From Roseovarius sp. 217 (GTDB lineage: Bacteria; Pseudomonadota; Alphaproteobacteria; Rhodobacterales; Rhodobacteraceae), in NCBI RefSeq assembly GCF_000152845.1, contig NZ_CH902584.1:1454933-1518932 (forward strand): a stretch of DNA of 64,000 nt, written 5' to 3'. Positions 9,309-17,373 of this stretch are shown here, piece after piece; the first letter of the stretch is position 1, and each line of letters starts with the position of its first letter. The position numbers and the translations under genes are program-made. The notes under the pieces were generated by a model. It did not search any database, was not told where the DNA came from, and worked only from the letters and a program-made list of their open reading frames with translations.

Positions 9309-10063
9309 GCTCTCCGAACTTGACACTCGCGCATGAAAATGCCGGCCTCGTGGTTGAAAACCTGCGCAAGAGCTATCGCAAGCGCTTGGTGATCCGCGAC
9401 GTATCGCTCTCGCTCAAACAGGGCGAGGTGGTGGCGCTCTTGGGGCCGAACGGATCGGGCAAGACCACGACATTCTATGCCATTGCGGGGCTGATCTACC
9501 CCGAAGGCGGACATATCCATATCGACGGTCAGGATGTGACCAGTCTTCCAATGTATCGCCGCGCCAAGCTGGGCATCGGCTATCTGCCACAGGAAATGTC
9601 GATCTTTCGTGGCCTGTCGGTCGAAGACAACATCCTTGCGATTCTCGACATCGCAGAACGTGACCGTCACAAGCGGCGCGAGCGGCTGGAAGAGTTGCTC
9701 TCGGATTTCTCGATCGAGCATTTGCGCCGCGCGCCCGCCTTGGCCTTGTCCGGCGGCGAGCGACGGCGGGTCGAGATTGCGCGCTGTCTGGCCGCCAACC
9801 CGCGCTATCTCTTGCTGGACGAGCCTTTTGCGGGGGTTGATCCGATCTCTGTCGGCGACATTCGGCATCTGGTTGCCGATCTCAAGAAACGCGGCATTGG
9901 GGTGCTGATCACCGACCATAATGTGCGCGAGACGCTGGAAATCGTTGATCGCGCCTATATCCTGCATGACGGCAAGGTTCTGATGTCCGGCAGTCCGCGC
10001 GACGTTGTGGAAAACGAGAACGTGCGCCGCGTCTATCTGGGCGACACCTTTCGGATTTCCTGA
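9305..10063 (+). CDS. lptB: LPS export ABC transporter ATP-binding protein LptB
   Basis: 252 residues, single ABC ATPase: Walker A GPNGSGKTT (about 50-58), Q-loop YLPQEMS, signature LSGGERRRVEIAR, Walker B LLLDEPFAGVDP, H-loop ITDHNVRE. It powers LPS extraction with LptFG, which are not in this window. Last gene before a 242-bp gap; unlike many proteobacteria there is no rpoN between lptB and hpf. Confidence 0.93.
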   Translation: MSSPNLTLAHENAGLVVENLRKSYRKRLVIRDVSLSLKQGEVVALLGPNGSGKTTTFYAIAGLIYPEGGHIHIDGQDVTSLPMYRRAKLGIGYLPQEMSIFRGLSVEDNILAILDIAERDRHKRRERLEELLSDFSIEHLRRAPALALSGGERRRVEIARCLAANPRYLLLDEPFAGVDPISVGDIRHLVADLKKRGIGVLITDHNVRETLEIVDRAYILHDGKVLMSGSPRDVVENENVRRVYLGDTFRIS

Positions 10064-10305
10064 GCGTCAGAGCCACGGCGAATCCGTGCCCCTATCCTTC
10101 AAATCAGATTGACAAGCTGCGCGGAAAGCGCGTCAATTGAGCTATGACATGTGTTGATCTCGCGCTGTTCCCCGAATGGCCCTCGCGACAAGGGCCTGTC
10201 TTGGGACAATTTCAACACCTGTCGTGTACCCGCATCCGGGACTAGGCAATCCCGCGGCGCAAGCGTGCCGCGCATGCCCCCGGCTTGTCAAACGAAGGAG
10301 ATGAG

Positions 10306-10869
10306 ATGCGTTATCAAATCAGTGGAAAGCAGATCGACATTGGCGAGGCCCTTCAGGTTCATGTGAAGGATGAGTTGGGCAGCGCGGTCGCGAAATACGC
10401 GGACCGGCCGACTGACGCGATGGTCGTTTTTTCCAAGAGCGCCAGCGAATTCGTCTGCGAAGCCATCGTGCATCTGTCCACCGGCCTGACCGCGCAGGCC
10501 AGCGCCAAGGCGCATGAGATTTACGCTGCCTTTGATGCCTGTTGCGCCAAAATGGAGAAGCAGCTGCGCCGCTACAAACGACGCCTCAAGGACCATCACC
10601 GCGAGCGGGCGGAACCGGTTGAACTCTTCGGTGCGTCCTCTTATATCCTCGCCTCAGATAGTGTGGAACCGGAATCAGAGCCCGACAGCCTGCAACCGAT
10701 CATCGTCGCCGAGATGGAAACCAAGATTCCGTCGCTCTCGGTTGGTGAGGCGGTCATGCAGATGGAGTTGGCAGGCGCCCCGGTGCTGGTGTTCCGCAAG
10801 CAAGGCAAGGATACGGTCAATGTCGTGTATCGCCGTGAGGACGGCAATATCGGCTGGATTGACCCATAA
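10306..10869 (+). CDS. hpf: Ribosome hibernation-promoting factor, long form
   Basis: 187 residues from the ATG at 10306, which has AAGGAG 5 nt upstream. The N-terminal ribosome-binding domain (about 1-100, MRYQISGKQIDIGEAL) is joined by a linker to the C-terminal dimerisation domain (about 128-187; VFRKQGKDTVNVVYRREDGN). Long HPF makes 100S ribosome dimers in stationary phase. The gap before it (10064-10305) contains a TTGACA at 10109-10114 but I see no convincing -10 at the right distance. It precedes ptsN, the usual alphaproteobacterial order. Confidence 0.92.
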   Translation: MRYQISGKQIDIGEALQVHVKDELGSAVAKYADRPTDAMVVFSKSASEFVCEAIVHLSTGLTAQASAKAHEIYAAFDACCAKMEKQLRRYKRRLKDHHRERAEPVELFGASSYILASDSVEPESEPDSLQPIIVAEMETKIPSLSVGEAVMQMELAGAPVLVFRKQGKDTVNVVYRREDGNIGWIDP

Positions 10870-10915
10870 CGAGAGGGAGACAGGCGGTGACACGCTTGTC
10901 TGAGCAACAGAGTTT

Positions 10916-11380
10916 ATGGAAATTCCAATGATCCTCAAGCCAGAGGCAGTGCGCGTGCTATCAGGCGCAACCAGCAAGAAGCGCCTGATGCACGAACTTG
11001 GAAGCATTGCAGAGGCCGCCTATGGCGTGTCCCACTCCGCCGCTGTCGAAGCGCTGTTGGAACGTGAAAGCCTTGGCCCGACAGGGGTTGGGCACGGTGT
11101 GGCTCTCCCCCATGCGCGCCTTCGAGGGTTGGAGCAGGTTGTTGGTGTGCTGGCGTTACTTGAAAAACCGATCGACTTTGACGCGGTAGATCGGCAGCCG
11201 GTGGATCTGGCCTTTGCGCTCTTTGCGCCGCTTGATGCCGGGGTTGAACACCTCAAGGCGCTTGCGCTTGTGTCACGCACTCTGCGGGATGTTGGGCTAT
11301 GCGCCAAACTGCGGTCGAACAGTGATCCCATGACACTCTATACCATCGTCACCGAGGCGCAGGCGGTACAAGCCGCCTGA
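10916..11380 (+). CDS. ptsN: Nitrogen-PTS EIIA protein PtsN
   Basis: 154 residues, one PTS EIIA type-2 domain. The phosphorylation site is His66 in GHGVALPHARL. In the nitrogen PTS it accepts phosphate from NPr and acts by protein contacts on potassium uptake, stress signalling and similar targets. It follows hpf by 46 bp and converges on the hydroxyacid dehydrogenase gene. Confidence 0.92.
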   Translation: MEIPMILKPEAVRVLSGATSKKRLMHELGSIAEAAYGVSHSAAVEALLERESLGPTGVGHGVALPHARLRGLEQVVGVLALLEKPIDFDAVDRQPVDLAFALFAPLDAGVEHLKALALVSRTLRDVGLCAKLRSNSDPMTLYTIVTEAQAVQAA

Positions 11381-11404
11381 CGCCCTGCCGGACCTTGGGC
11401 TGTC

Positions 11405-12370
11405 TCAGACCAGCCTGTCGCCCGGCTCTTGCCCTGCAAAAAACGCATCCAGATTGCCCAGCGCGCGAAAGCCCATGGCGTCCCGTGTGGCGCGTGTGGC
11501 GCTGCCGATATGCGGCAACATGAAGATGTTTTCATGTGCTGCAAAGGCCGCATTGCCACCCGGTTCAACCTTGAAGCAATCCAGCCCCGCGCCTGCGATA
11601 TGGCCGGATTTGATGGCGGAGAGCAGGGCGTGTTCATCAATCAAAGCGCCGCGCGCGGTGTTGACCACAACGGCCCCCGCAGGCAGACGCGCGATGCGAT
11701 CAGCATTGAGAAGATTGATCGTATCGGGCGTGGCCGGGCAGTGCAGCGACAGAAAATCCGAGACATCAAGCAGGCTCTCGACATCCGCATGAAAAATCGC
11801 GCCATGTTCATCCTCGGGCGAGAGGCGCGATCGATTGTGATAATGGATTTCCATATCAAAGCCGCGCGCCTTGGCGGCGAAGGCACGACCGACGCGGCCC
11901 ATCCCAAGGATGCCCAAGCGCGCGCCGGTCATCTGCTTGCCGACCATGAAGGAGGGTGACCAGCTATCCCATTGACCTTGTCGCACGATCCGGTCGCCCA
12001 TGATCGCATGGCGCGCCGCACCCAGCATCAGAAGCATGGCAATTTCGGCCGTTGCGTCAGACAGCACATCCGGCGTGTTGGTGACAACGATACCGGCGGC
12101 CTTGAGCGCTGCCAGATCGCAATGATCCACACCCACCGAATGATTGGCGACGATTCTGAGCCTCGGATCAAGCTGCGCTACCACATCGGCGCTGAAATGC
12201 TCCGAGTGGCAGGGGATCATCCCGTCCACCCGCTGGCTCATGGCGATGATGTCCTCGGCGGTGCCGGGGGTGTCCGCCTCGTTGACGATCACCTCATAAT
12301 CACGACGCGCGCGCTCCAGCGTGGCATCGGATAGGCGACGCGGGATCCAAATAACCTTCTTATCGGGCAT
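11405..12370 (-). CDS. D-2-hydroxyacid dehydrogenase (NAD-dependent)
   Basis: 321 residues of the D-isomer 2-hydroxyacid dehydrogenase family. The Rossmann motif is LGILGMGRVGRAFA (about 150-163). Catalytic Arg is in NTARGALIDE, the Glu in CFKVEPGG, the His in LPHIGSAT. Glyoxylate/hydroxypyruvate reductase-like enzymes look like this; the substrate is not readable. It is the last gene of a unit with a TRAP importer, an amidase and a small membrane protein, so it may reduce or oxidise the acid released from the imported compound. Confidence 0.85.
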   Translation of the reverse strand: MPDKKVIWIPRRLSDATLERARRDYEVIVNEADTPGTAEDIIAMSQRVDGMIPCHSEHFSADVVAQLDPRLRIVANHSVGVDHCDLAALKAAGIVVTNTPDVLSDATAEIAMLLMLGAARHAIMGDRIVRQGQWDSWSPSFMVGKQMTGARLGILGMGRVGRAFAAKARGFDMEIHYHNRSRLSPEDEHGAIFHADVESLLDVSDFLSLHCPATPDTINLLNADRIARLPAGAVVVNTARGALIDEHALLSAIKSGHIAGAGLDCFKVEPGGNAAFAAHENIFMLPHIGSATRATRDAMGFRALGNLDAFFAGQEPGDRLV

Positions 12371-12371
12371 G

Positions 12372-12530
12372 TCAGCTTTTGTTCTTGCTCGAGGTCACGA
12401 AATCATACCCCGCCAAGGCTGCCGTCAGGCCAACCACGATCCACAGGTCCAGCGTGCCGACCTTGCGCACAAGGATGTAGAGAAAGGCGGTAAAGACCGC
12501 GAAGGCAAATATCGCCAGAAATCTATTCAT
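12372..12530 (-). CDS. Small membrane protein, 52 residues
   Basis: A 53-codon frame begins MNRFLAIFAFAVF and ends in SSKNKS. It has two hydrophobic segments (about residues 3-20 and 27-44) separated by a short VRKVGTLD turn, so probably two helices with a basic C-terminus. AAGGA lies about 8 nt before the ATG; the stop is 1 nt before the ATG of the hydroxyacid dehydrogenase, and the start is 15 bp after the amidase stop. This packing, with a ribosome site, makes it a credible gene. Function unknown; an accessory role to the TRAP importer or dehydrogenase is conjecture. Confidence 0.7.
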   Translation of the reverse strand: MNRFLAIFAFAVFTAFLYILVRKVGTLDLWIVVGLTAALAGYDFVTSSKNKS

Positions 12531-12545
12531 ATCGTCATCCTTTTC

Positions 12546-13889
12546 TCATGCTCCGGCTTCATTCAGCCAGCCCGTAAACCAGTTTGCATTGCGCAAGAGT
12601 CGCGCGTCATTGCCGCGTGCGGCAACCAGTTGAATCCCCATCGGCAGTCCGTTTTCCGCCGTAAAGGCAGGCACGGTCACCGCAGGCGTTCCCGTCAGCG
12701 TCCAGAGCCCGTTGAAAATCGCATCGCCGGTGAATTCCAGCCCTTCGGGGGCGGGCCCAGTGGCTGCAGGACAGAGGATTGCGTCGCAGCGCTCAAAGAT
12801 CTCGCCCAGCCCGGCATAGAGCACATCGGCCCAATCCAGCGCCGCCAGATAATCCCGCGCGAGCGTGGCGTTGCCTGCGTTCAATGCCTCTTGCGTGCGT
12901 GGGCCGAGAGCGTCGATGGATTTGGAATAACGATAGTAGTATTTCGCCATCTCCGCAAAATTGATCCGTGCCCGGATCTCTGCAGCCTCACTGAACGCCG
13001 TGGGCAGAGGGGCTTCAAACACCTGTTCGCCCAAGGCCGCAACCAGTTCTTCAAAGGCGGCATGCAGTTGCGGATCGGCTTTGTCCCAGCCCGGCGGGCG
13101 GACAAAGGCAAAGACCGGTTTGAGCGGAGGGGTCGAGGAGGCCACCGACAAGAGCGATGGCACAGGGGCGGGAACGGTCGCCGGATCGCCCGCGTCATGG
13201 CCCATCAATACCTCCGCCAAGAGCGCCGCATCGGCGGGCGTGCGGGCAAAGACGCCGAGCGTATCGAGCGTGGGCGATTGGATCAGAACGCCGGTGCGGG
13301 GGATCGCGCCAAAGCTGGGCTTGAACCCGGTCACGCCGCAATAGGACGCCGGGCGGATCACCGAGCCGCCGGTCTGCGTGCCCACCGCGAGCGGCACCAT
13401 CCCATCCGCCACCGCCGCCGCAGAGCCCGAGGACGAGCCGCCCGGCGTGTGCGCGGTATTGAGCGGATTGCGGGTGGGTCCGGCGTGCATATAGGCCAAT
13501 TCGGTCGTGACCGTCTTGCCCATGATCACCGCACCTGCCGCCTTGAGCCGGGCGACGATGGCGGCATCCTTGGTGGGGATGCGGCCTGCGTCCAGCGAAC
13601 AGCCGTTCTCCGTCGGAATCTTGGCGGTGTCGATGATGTCCTTGAGCGCAACCGGCAGACCGTGCAGCGCCCCGATGGGGCGCCCGGCTTGCCGTTGCGT
13701 GTCGAGCGCCTTGGCCTGCATTCGGGCAAAATCGGCGTCAAACCACGCCCAAGCCCGGATTTCTGGCTCGCGTGCCTCGATCCGGGCGATACAGGCCTCG
13801 ACCAAGTCCAGAGCGCTCAGCGCCCCTGAGGCCAGACGCGTGCGAAGGGTGCACGCGTCCAACATCAGGATTTCGGCCTTATTTGCCAT
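12546..13889 (-). CDS. Amidase-signature family hydrolase
   Basis: 447 residues with the Ser-cisSer-Lys triad of the amidase-signature family: Lys in LPVALKDIID (about 83), the GGSSSGSAAAVA glycine/serine block holding the cis-Ser (about 150), and the nucleophilic Ser in GTQTGGSVIRPASYCG (about 178). It would hydrolyse an amide to acid plus ammonia. GatA is related, but no gatB or gatC is adjacent and the TRAP genes are, so a catabolic amidase is likelier. Overlaps the end of the TRAP large permease by 11 bp. Confidence 0.86.
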   Translation of the reverse strand: MANKAEILMLDACTLRTRLASGALSALDLVEACIARIEAREPEIRAWAWFDADFARMQAKALDTQRQAGRPIGALHGLPVALKDIIDTAKIPTENGCSLDAGRIPTKDAAIVARLKAAGAVIMGKTVTTELAYMHAGPTRNPLNTAHTPGGSSSGSAAAVADGMVPLAVGTQTGGSVIRPASYCGVTGFKPSFGAIPRTGVLIQSPTLDTLGVFARTPADAALLAEVLMGHDAGDPATVPAPVPSLLSVASSTPPLKPVFAFVRPPGWDKADPQLHAAFEELVAALGEQVFEAPLPTAFSEAAEIRARINFAEMAKYYYRYSKSIDALGPRTQEALNAGNATLARDYLAALDWADVLYAGLGEIFERCDAILCPAATGPAPEGLEFTGDAIFNGLWTLTGTPAVTVPAFTAENGLPMGIQLVAARGNDARLLRNANWFTGWLNEAGA

Positions 13890-15297
13890 ACATCAGCTCC
13901 GGCAGATAGAACACGATCTGCGGAAAGATATACATCAGAGCCATGGCGATGAAGACGCAGAAGAGGAACGGCATGACGCCCGAGAAAATCTGCGTGAGCT
14001 TGATCTCTGGCGGGGCGATCCCCTTGAGGTAATAGGCCGACATGGCCATGGGTGGCGTTAAGAAACTGGTTTGCAGGTTGAGAGCCACCAGAATCCCAAA
14101 GAACAGCGGGTCAATCTCAAAGAACGCCAGGAGCGGCAGAAAGATCGGCACGAAGATAATGATGATCTCCGACCATTCCAGCGGCCAGCCCAGCAAGAAG
14201 ATGATGAGCTGTGCCAACAGCAGGAACATCAGCGGGCTGAGGTTCATGCTCTGGACGAATTCCGAAATCACATGTTCCCCGCCGAGGTAAGAGAACACCG
14301 CCGAGAAGGTGTAGGAACCGACAAAGAGCCAGCAAACCATCGCCGTGGTGCGCACGGTCAGATATACGCTCTCGCGCATCCGCTGCCATGTCATGGCACG
14401 GTAGACAAAGGCGAGGAAGATACCGCCCAGCGCACCGATGGAGGCCGCTTCTGTCGGGGTCGCCAGACCAAAGAGGATCGAGCCAAGCACTGCGAGGATC
14501 AGGAATGCCAGCGGCACGAGCGAGGTCAAGATCATCAGCATGAGCTGGCTCTTGGGGATGTCGGGAATTTCTTCCTTTGTGGGCTTCGGGGCCACAGACG
14601 GTTGCAGGATCGAACGGCCGATCACGTAGACCAGATAGAGACCAACCAGAGTAAGACCCGGCAAGAGCGCCGCCGCATAGAGCCGCACAATTGAGACGCT
14701 CGACGCCGCTGCATAGACGATCAGCATGATCGAGGGCGGAATGAGAATACCCAACGTGCCACCCGCGCAGATGATGCCCGAGGCAAAGGACGGATCATAG
14801 CGCGCCTTGAGCATGGCGGGCAGGGCCAGCAGACCCATCAGCGTCACCACCGCACCGACGATCCCGGTGGCCGTGGCAAAGAGCGCGCAGGTCACAAGTG
14901 CCGCCACGCCCATAGAGCCGGGCATATTCTTGGCTGCGATGTTGAGCGTCCCGAACAGCCGGTCCACGATGTTCGCCCGCTCGACGATATACCCCATGAA
15001 GAGGAACAGCGGCACAGCGGTCAGAACCTCGTTCGACATCACCGTATAGGTCTGATTGACGAAGAGGTCGAATATTCGGTTGTTAAAGAAGCCCTCAAGC
15101 CAGAGACTCCATTGGTCCCAAGCCCCGGCATCCTCAGCCAACCGGTCAAAGCTGCGCCACATCCGGCTCGCATCGAAGTAGGCGTAATAGCCAAAGCCAA
15201 TACCCATCGCCATGAGGGTGAAGGCGATCGGAAAGCCGAGAAAAACAAAGATTAGGAAAAGGCCCAGCATCATCAGGGCGATTTGCGGATCGGTCAT
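13879..15297 (-). CDS. TRAP transporter large permease (DctM)
   Basis: 472 residues, about 12 membrane helices, with the DctM hallmarks PLFLFMGYIVERA, GTLGILIPPSIMLIVYA and PTEAASIGALGG. It is the main Na+-coupled translocation subunit. The ATG overlaps the TGA of the small permease (ATGA). Long loops between helices 1 and 2 (about residues 35-80) suit the larger 'DctM-like' variants. Substrate unknown; the following amidase hints at an amide-containing organic acid. Confidence 0.92.
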   Translation of the reverse strand: MTDPQIALMMLGLFLIFVFLGFPIAFTLMAMGIGFGYYAYFDASRMWRSFDRLAEDAGAWDQWSLWLEGFFNNRIFDLFVNQTYTVMSNEVLTAVPLFLFMGYIVERANIVDRLFGTLNIAAKNMPGSMGVAALVTCALFATATGIVGAVVTLMGLLALPAMLKARYDPSFASGIICAGGTLGILIPPSIMLIVYAAASSVSIVRLYAAALLPGLTLVGLYLVYVIGRSILQPSVAPKPTKEEIPDIPKSQLMLMILTSLVPLAFLILAVLGSILFGLATPTEAASIGALGGIFLAFVYRAMTWQRMRESVYLTVRTTAMVCWLFVGSYTFSAVFSYLGGEHVISEFVQSMNLSPLMFLLLAQLIIFLLGWPLEWSEIIIIFVPIFLPLLAFFEIDPLFFGILVALNLQTSFLTPPMAMSAYYLKGIAPPEIKLTQIFSGVMPFLFCVFIAMALMYIFPQIVFYLPELMYGK

Positions 15298-15878
15298 GGA
15301 TGTGCGTCCTTTTCGGCCTCAGCGGCCTTTTGCATCAGCAGGTCTTCGGTCTCGAAGACGTCTTCATCGGCCTTGAGCCACTCATTGGTGCGCATGCAGT
15401 GGATGCAGCGAAACACCTGAGCGATGCCTTGGATCAAGAGGAGGATTCCGGCGGCGACGATCACCGTCTTGAATTGATAGATCGGAATGCCTGCCGGGCT
15501 ATTGACCGACACCTCGGCATAGGACCAGGACCGCGCGGCGTATTTCCAGCCCGACACGATCAGTGCGATGATACCCGGAAAGAAGAACACGATATAGAGC
15601 ACCAGATCGACCTTGGCCTGATTGCGTGGCTGCCAGAGGCGATACAGAAAATCGCCCCGCACATGACCGCCCCGCGACAGGGTATACGCCCCGCCCATCA
15701 TGAAAAGCGTGCCGTACATGATGAACGACACATCCAACGCCCAGGCGGTCGGATTGTTGAAGACGTAGCGAACCACGACTTCATAGCCAGTGCCAAAGGC
15801 CATCAGGACGATCAGCCAGGCAAACGCCTTGCCGAACCAAGCCGACAGGTTGTCGGCGAAACGTATGAAACCGATCAC
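15294..15878 (-). CDS. TRAP transporter small permease (DctQ)
   Basis: 194 residues, four membrane helices, with a GTG start at 15878 preceded by AGAGGGGG at about 6-nt spacing. The family motif is seen in ALDVSFIMYGTLFMMGGAYTLSRGGHVRGDFLY. It scaffolds the large permease. A strong hairpin separates it from the receptor gene upstream, so it is probably expressed at a lower level than the receptor. Confidence 0.88.
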   Translation of the reverse strand: MIGFIRFADNLSAWFGKAFAWLIVLMAFGTGYEVVVRYVFNNPTAWALDVSFIMYGTLFMMGGAYTLSRGGHVRGDFLYRLWQPRNQAKVDLVLYIVFFFPGIIALIVSGWKYAARSWSYAEVSVNSPAGIPIYQFKTVIVAAGILLLIQGIAQVFRCIHCMRTNEWLKADEDVFETEDLLMQKAAEAEKDAHP

Positions 15879-15903
15879 ACGGAGCCCCCTCTATTTTGAA
15901 AGT

Positions 15904-15930
15904 GGCCCCGGCGTTTACTGCGCCGGGGCC
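15904..15930 (-). promoter_or_regulatory. Strong intercistronic hairpin between TRAP receptor and permease genes
   Basis: GGCCCCGGCG (15904-15913), 7-nt loop, CGCCGGGGCC (15921-15930): a perfect 10-bp GC-only stem 26 bp downstream of the receptor stop. In the transcribed direction it is followed by ACTTTC, not a U-run, so it is more likely an RNA-stabilising or attenuating element than a full terminator. This kind of element sets excess receptor over membrane subunits in binding-protein operons. Confidence 0.6.
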
Positions 15931-15956
15931 CTTGTTGCAACGGTATTGTACCGTGA

Positions 15957-17087
15957 TTACATCTTCAGCTTGCCGGGGAAGTAGTGATCAAAGGCAAGCG
16001 CATAATCCGGTGCGTTCATCAGTTCATAGTAGGTGACCTGTTCAACCCAAGCACGCTGGCTGTCGAGACACTTCTTCATGAACGGATCTTCTTCGAGAAC
16101 TGGGATCAGCTTGTCCCATGCCTCGATCTGGCCATTCAGAATGTCTGTCGAGGTGCGGTGAATGGTGACACCGGCCTCTTCTTGCAGCCACTTGAGGTCT
16201 GCCGAATAACGACGCATCGCTTTGGCGGTGTTGGCCGTAGAGGCCGCTTCGACCGCGTATTTCAGAATCGCACGCAGATCGGGGTCCAGATCTTCCATGG
16301 TGAGCTTGTTGAACAGGAATTCAAAGCTCTCGGAGGCCTGGTGATACGAGGACAGGTAATAGTTCTTGGCCACATCATGCGCGCCAAAGTTCCGGTCCGA
16401 CGACGGGTTGTTGAACTCGAACGCGTCGATCACGCCACGCTCCATCGCGGGGACGATCTCGCCACCCGGAAGCTGTGCCACGGACATGCCCATCGACTGA
16501 AGCAGGTCAGCCGCAAGGCCTACGGTGCGATACTTAAAGCCGTTCAGGTCGGCAACAGTGTTCACTTCGCCTTTGAACCAGCCAAAGGGCTGCGCGAACA
16601 TCGGGAAGCCCATGTAGCCATCGACTTCCAGGCCCATGACGTCTTGGGTCAGTTCGTCATAGAGCGCCTTGCCGCCGCCTTCATAGAACCAGCTCAGCAT
16701 TGTTGTGGCAGAGCCACCGAACACGGGGCCGGTGCCAAAGAGCGACGCGGCCTTGTTCTTGCCGTACCAGTAGACCGGCACCGAATGCGCCATGTCGAGA
16801 ACGCCGTCATTCACGGCATCAAGCACCTGGAACGCGGCCACGACAGCGCCTGCGGGCAGCACGTCGATCTTGAGGCGGCCACCGGACATTTCCTCGACCC
16901 GGGTCGCGTAATCCTGTGCCATTTCCTGCCAGATATCGCCGGCGGGCCAGGATGTCTGCATTTTGAGAACCAACGGCGCCTGTGCCAGCACCGCCGGGGC
17001 CGCGAGCGAGCCCGCAGCAATCGCGGGCGCCCCAACCGCCGCGCGGCGCAGGAACGAGCGTCGGTCCATCTTAGACTTGTCTGTCAT
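15957..17087 (-). CDS. TRAP transporter substrate-binding protein (DctP family), Tat-exported
   Basis: 376 residues. The N-terminus DRRSFLRRA followed by a hydrophobic Ala-rich stretch ending AVLAQA is a twin-arginine signal; GGAGG precedes the ATG by 7 nt. The receptor fold shows the Arg in KYRTVGLAADL that normally pairs with the substrate carboxylate, and GGEIVPAMERGVIDAFEFNNPSSD. It belongs to the same branch as TakP-type 2-oxoacid receptors but has an NNPSSD segment in place of VGPY. It starts the TRAP-amidase-dehydrogenase unit. Confidence 0.9.
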   Translation of the reverse strand: MTDKSKMDRRSFLRRAAVGAPAIAAGSLAAPAVLAQAPLVLKMQTSWPAGDIWQEMAQDYATRVEEMSGGRLKIDVLPAGAVVAAFQVLDAVNDGVLDMAHSVPVYWYGKNKAASLFGTGPVFGGSATTMLSWFYEGGGKALYDELTQDVMGLEVDGYMGFPMFAQPFGWFKGEVNTVADLNGFKYRTVGLAADLLQSMGMSVAQLPGGEIVPAMERGVIDAFEFNNPSSDRNFGAHDVAKNYYLSSYHQASESFEFLFNKLTMEDLDPDLRAILKYAVEAASTANTAKAMRRYSADLKWLQEEAGVTIHRTSTDILNGQIEAWDKLIPVLEEDPFMKKCLDSQRAWVEQVTYYELMNAPDYALAFDHYFPGKLKM

Positions 17088-17225
17088 GGTATTCCTCCCA
17101 TAAATTCTTGTGCGTCAGATTGCTCTTGATGGCGGGCAAAGCGTCTCCCCCACGGGCGATTCGAGGCCCTGCAATCCGCCACACACGCCAGATCGTAACG
17201 GTTATCCAAGCAAAGGCAAGCATTC

Positions 17226-17244
17226 TGGTAAGATTAATTTACCA
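17226..17244. promoter_or_regulatory. Inverted repeat TGGTAA-N7-TTACCA, candidate operator
   Basis: TGGTAA (17226-17231), seven A/T-rich bases, TTACCA (17239-17244), in the gap between the TRAP receptor gene (start 17087, minus) and pncB (start 17374, plus). TGGT...ACCA repeats are typical of GntR/FadR-type operators, regulators that often control TRAP operons. No regulator gene is adjacent, so the assignment is tentative. Confidence 0.45.
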
Positions 17245-17373
17245 AATCCGCCTGAATTCTCGTCAAACTCTCGAAAAAGCCGGAGCAGAGGGCGGGTGGT
17301 GCCCGCCGATCCGCCTTGCACGCGCCCGCCCGCTTTGGTTTAACCGCCGCAATTGTCCCGCCGGAGGCCGCTC

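Noticed and set aside
10064..10305. rpoN or a small RNA between lptB and hpf
   Set aside because: The 242 bp hold no frame with protein-like sequence; only a TTGACA and a loose inverted repeat (TTGAC...GTCAA, 10109-10136), too weak to call a promoter or RNA.
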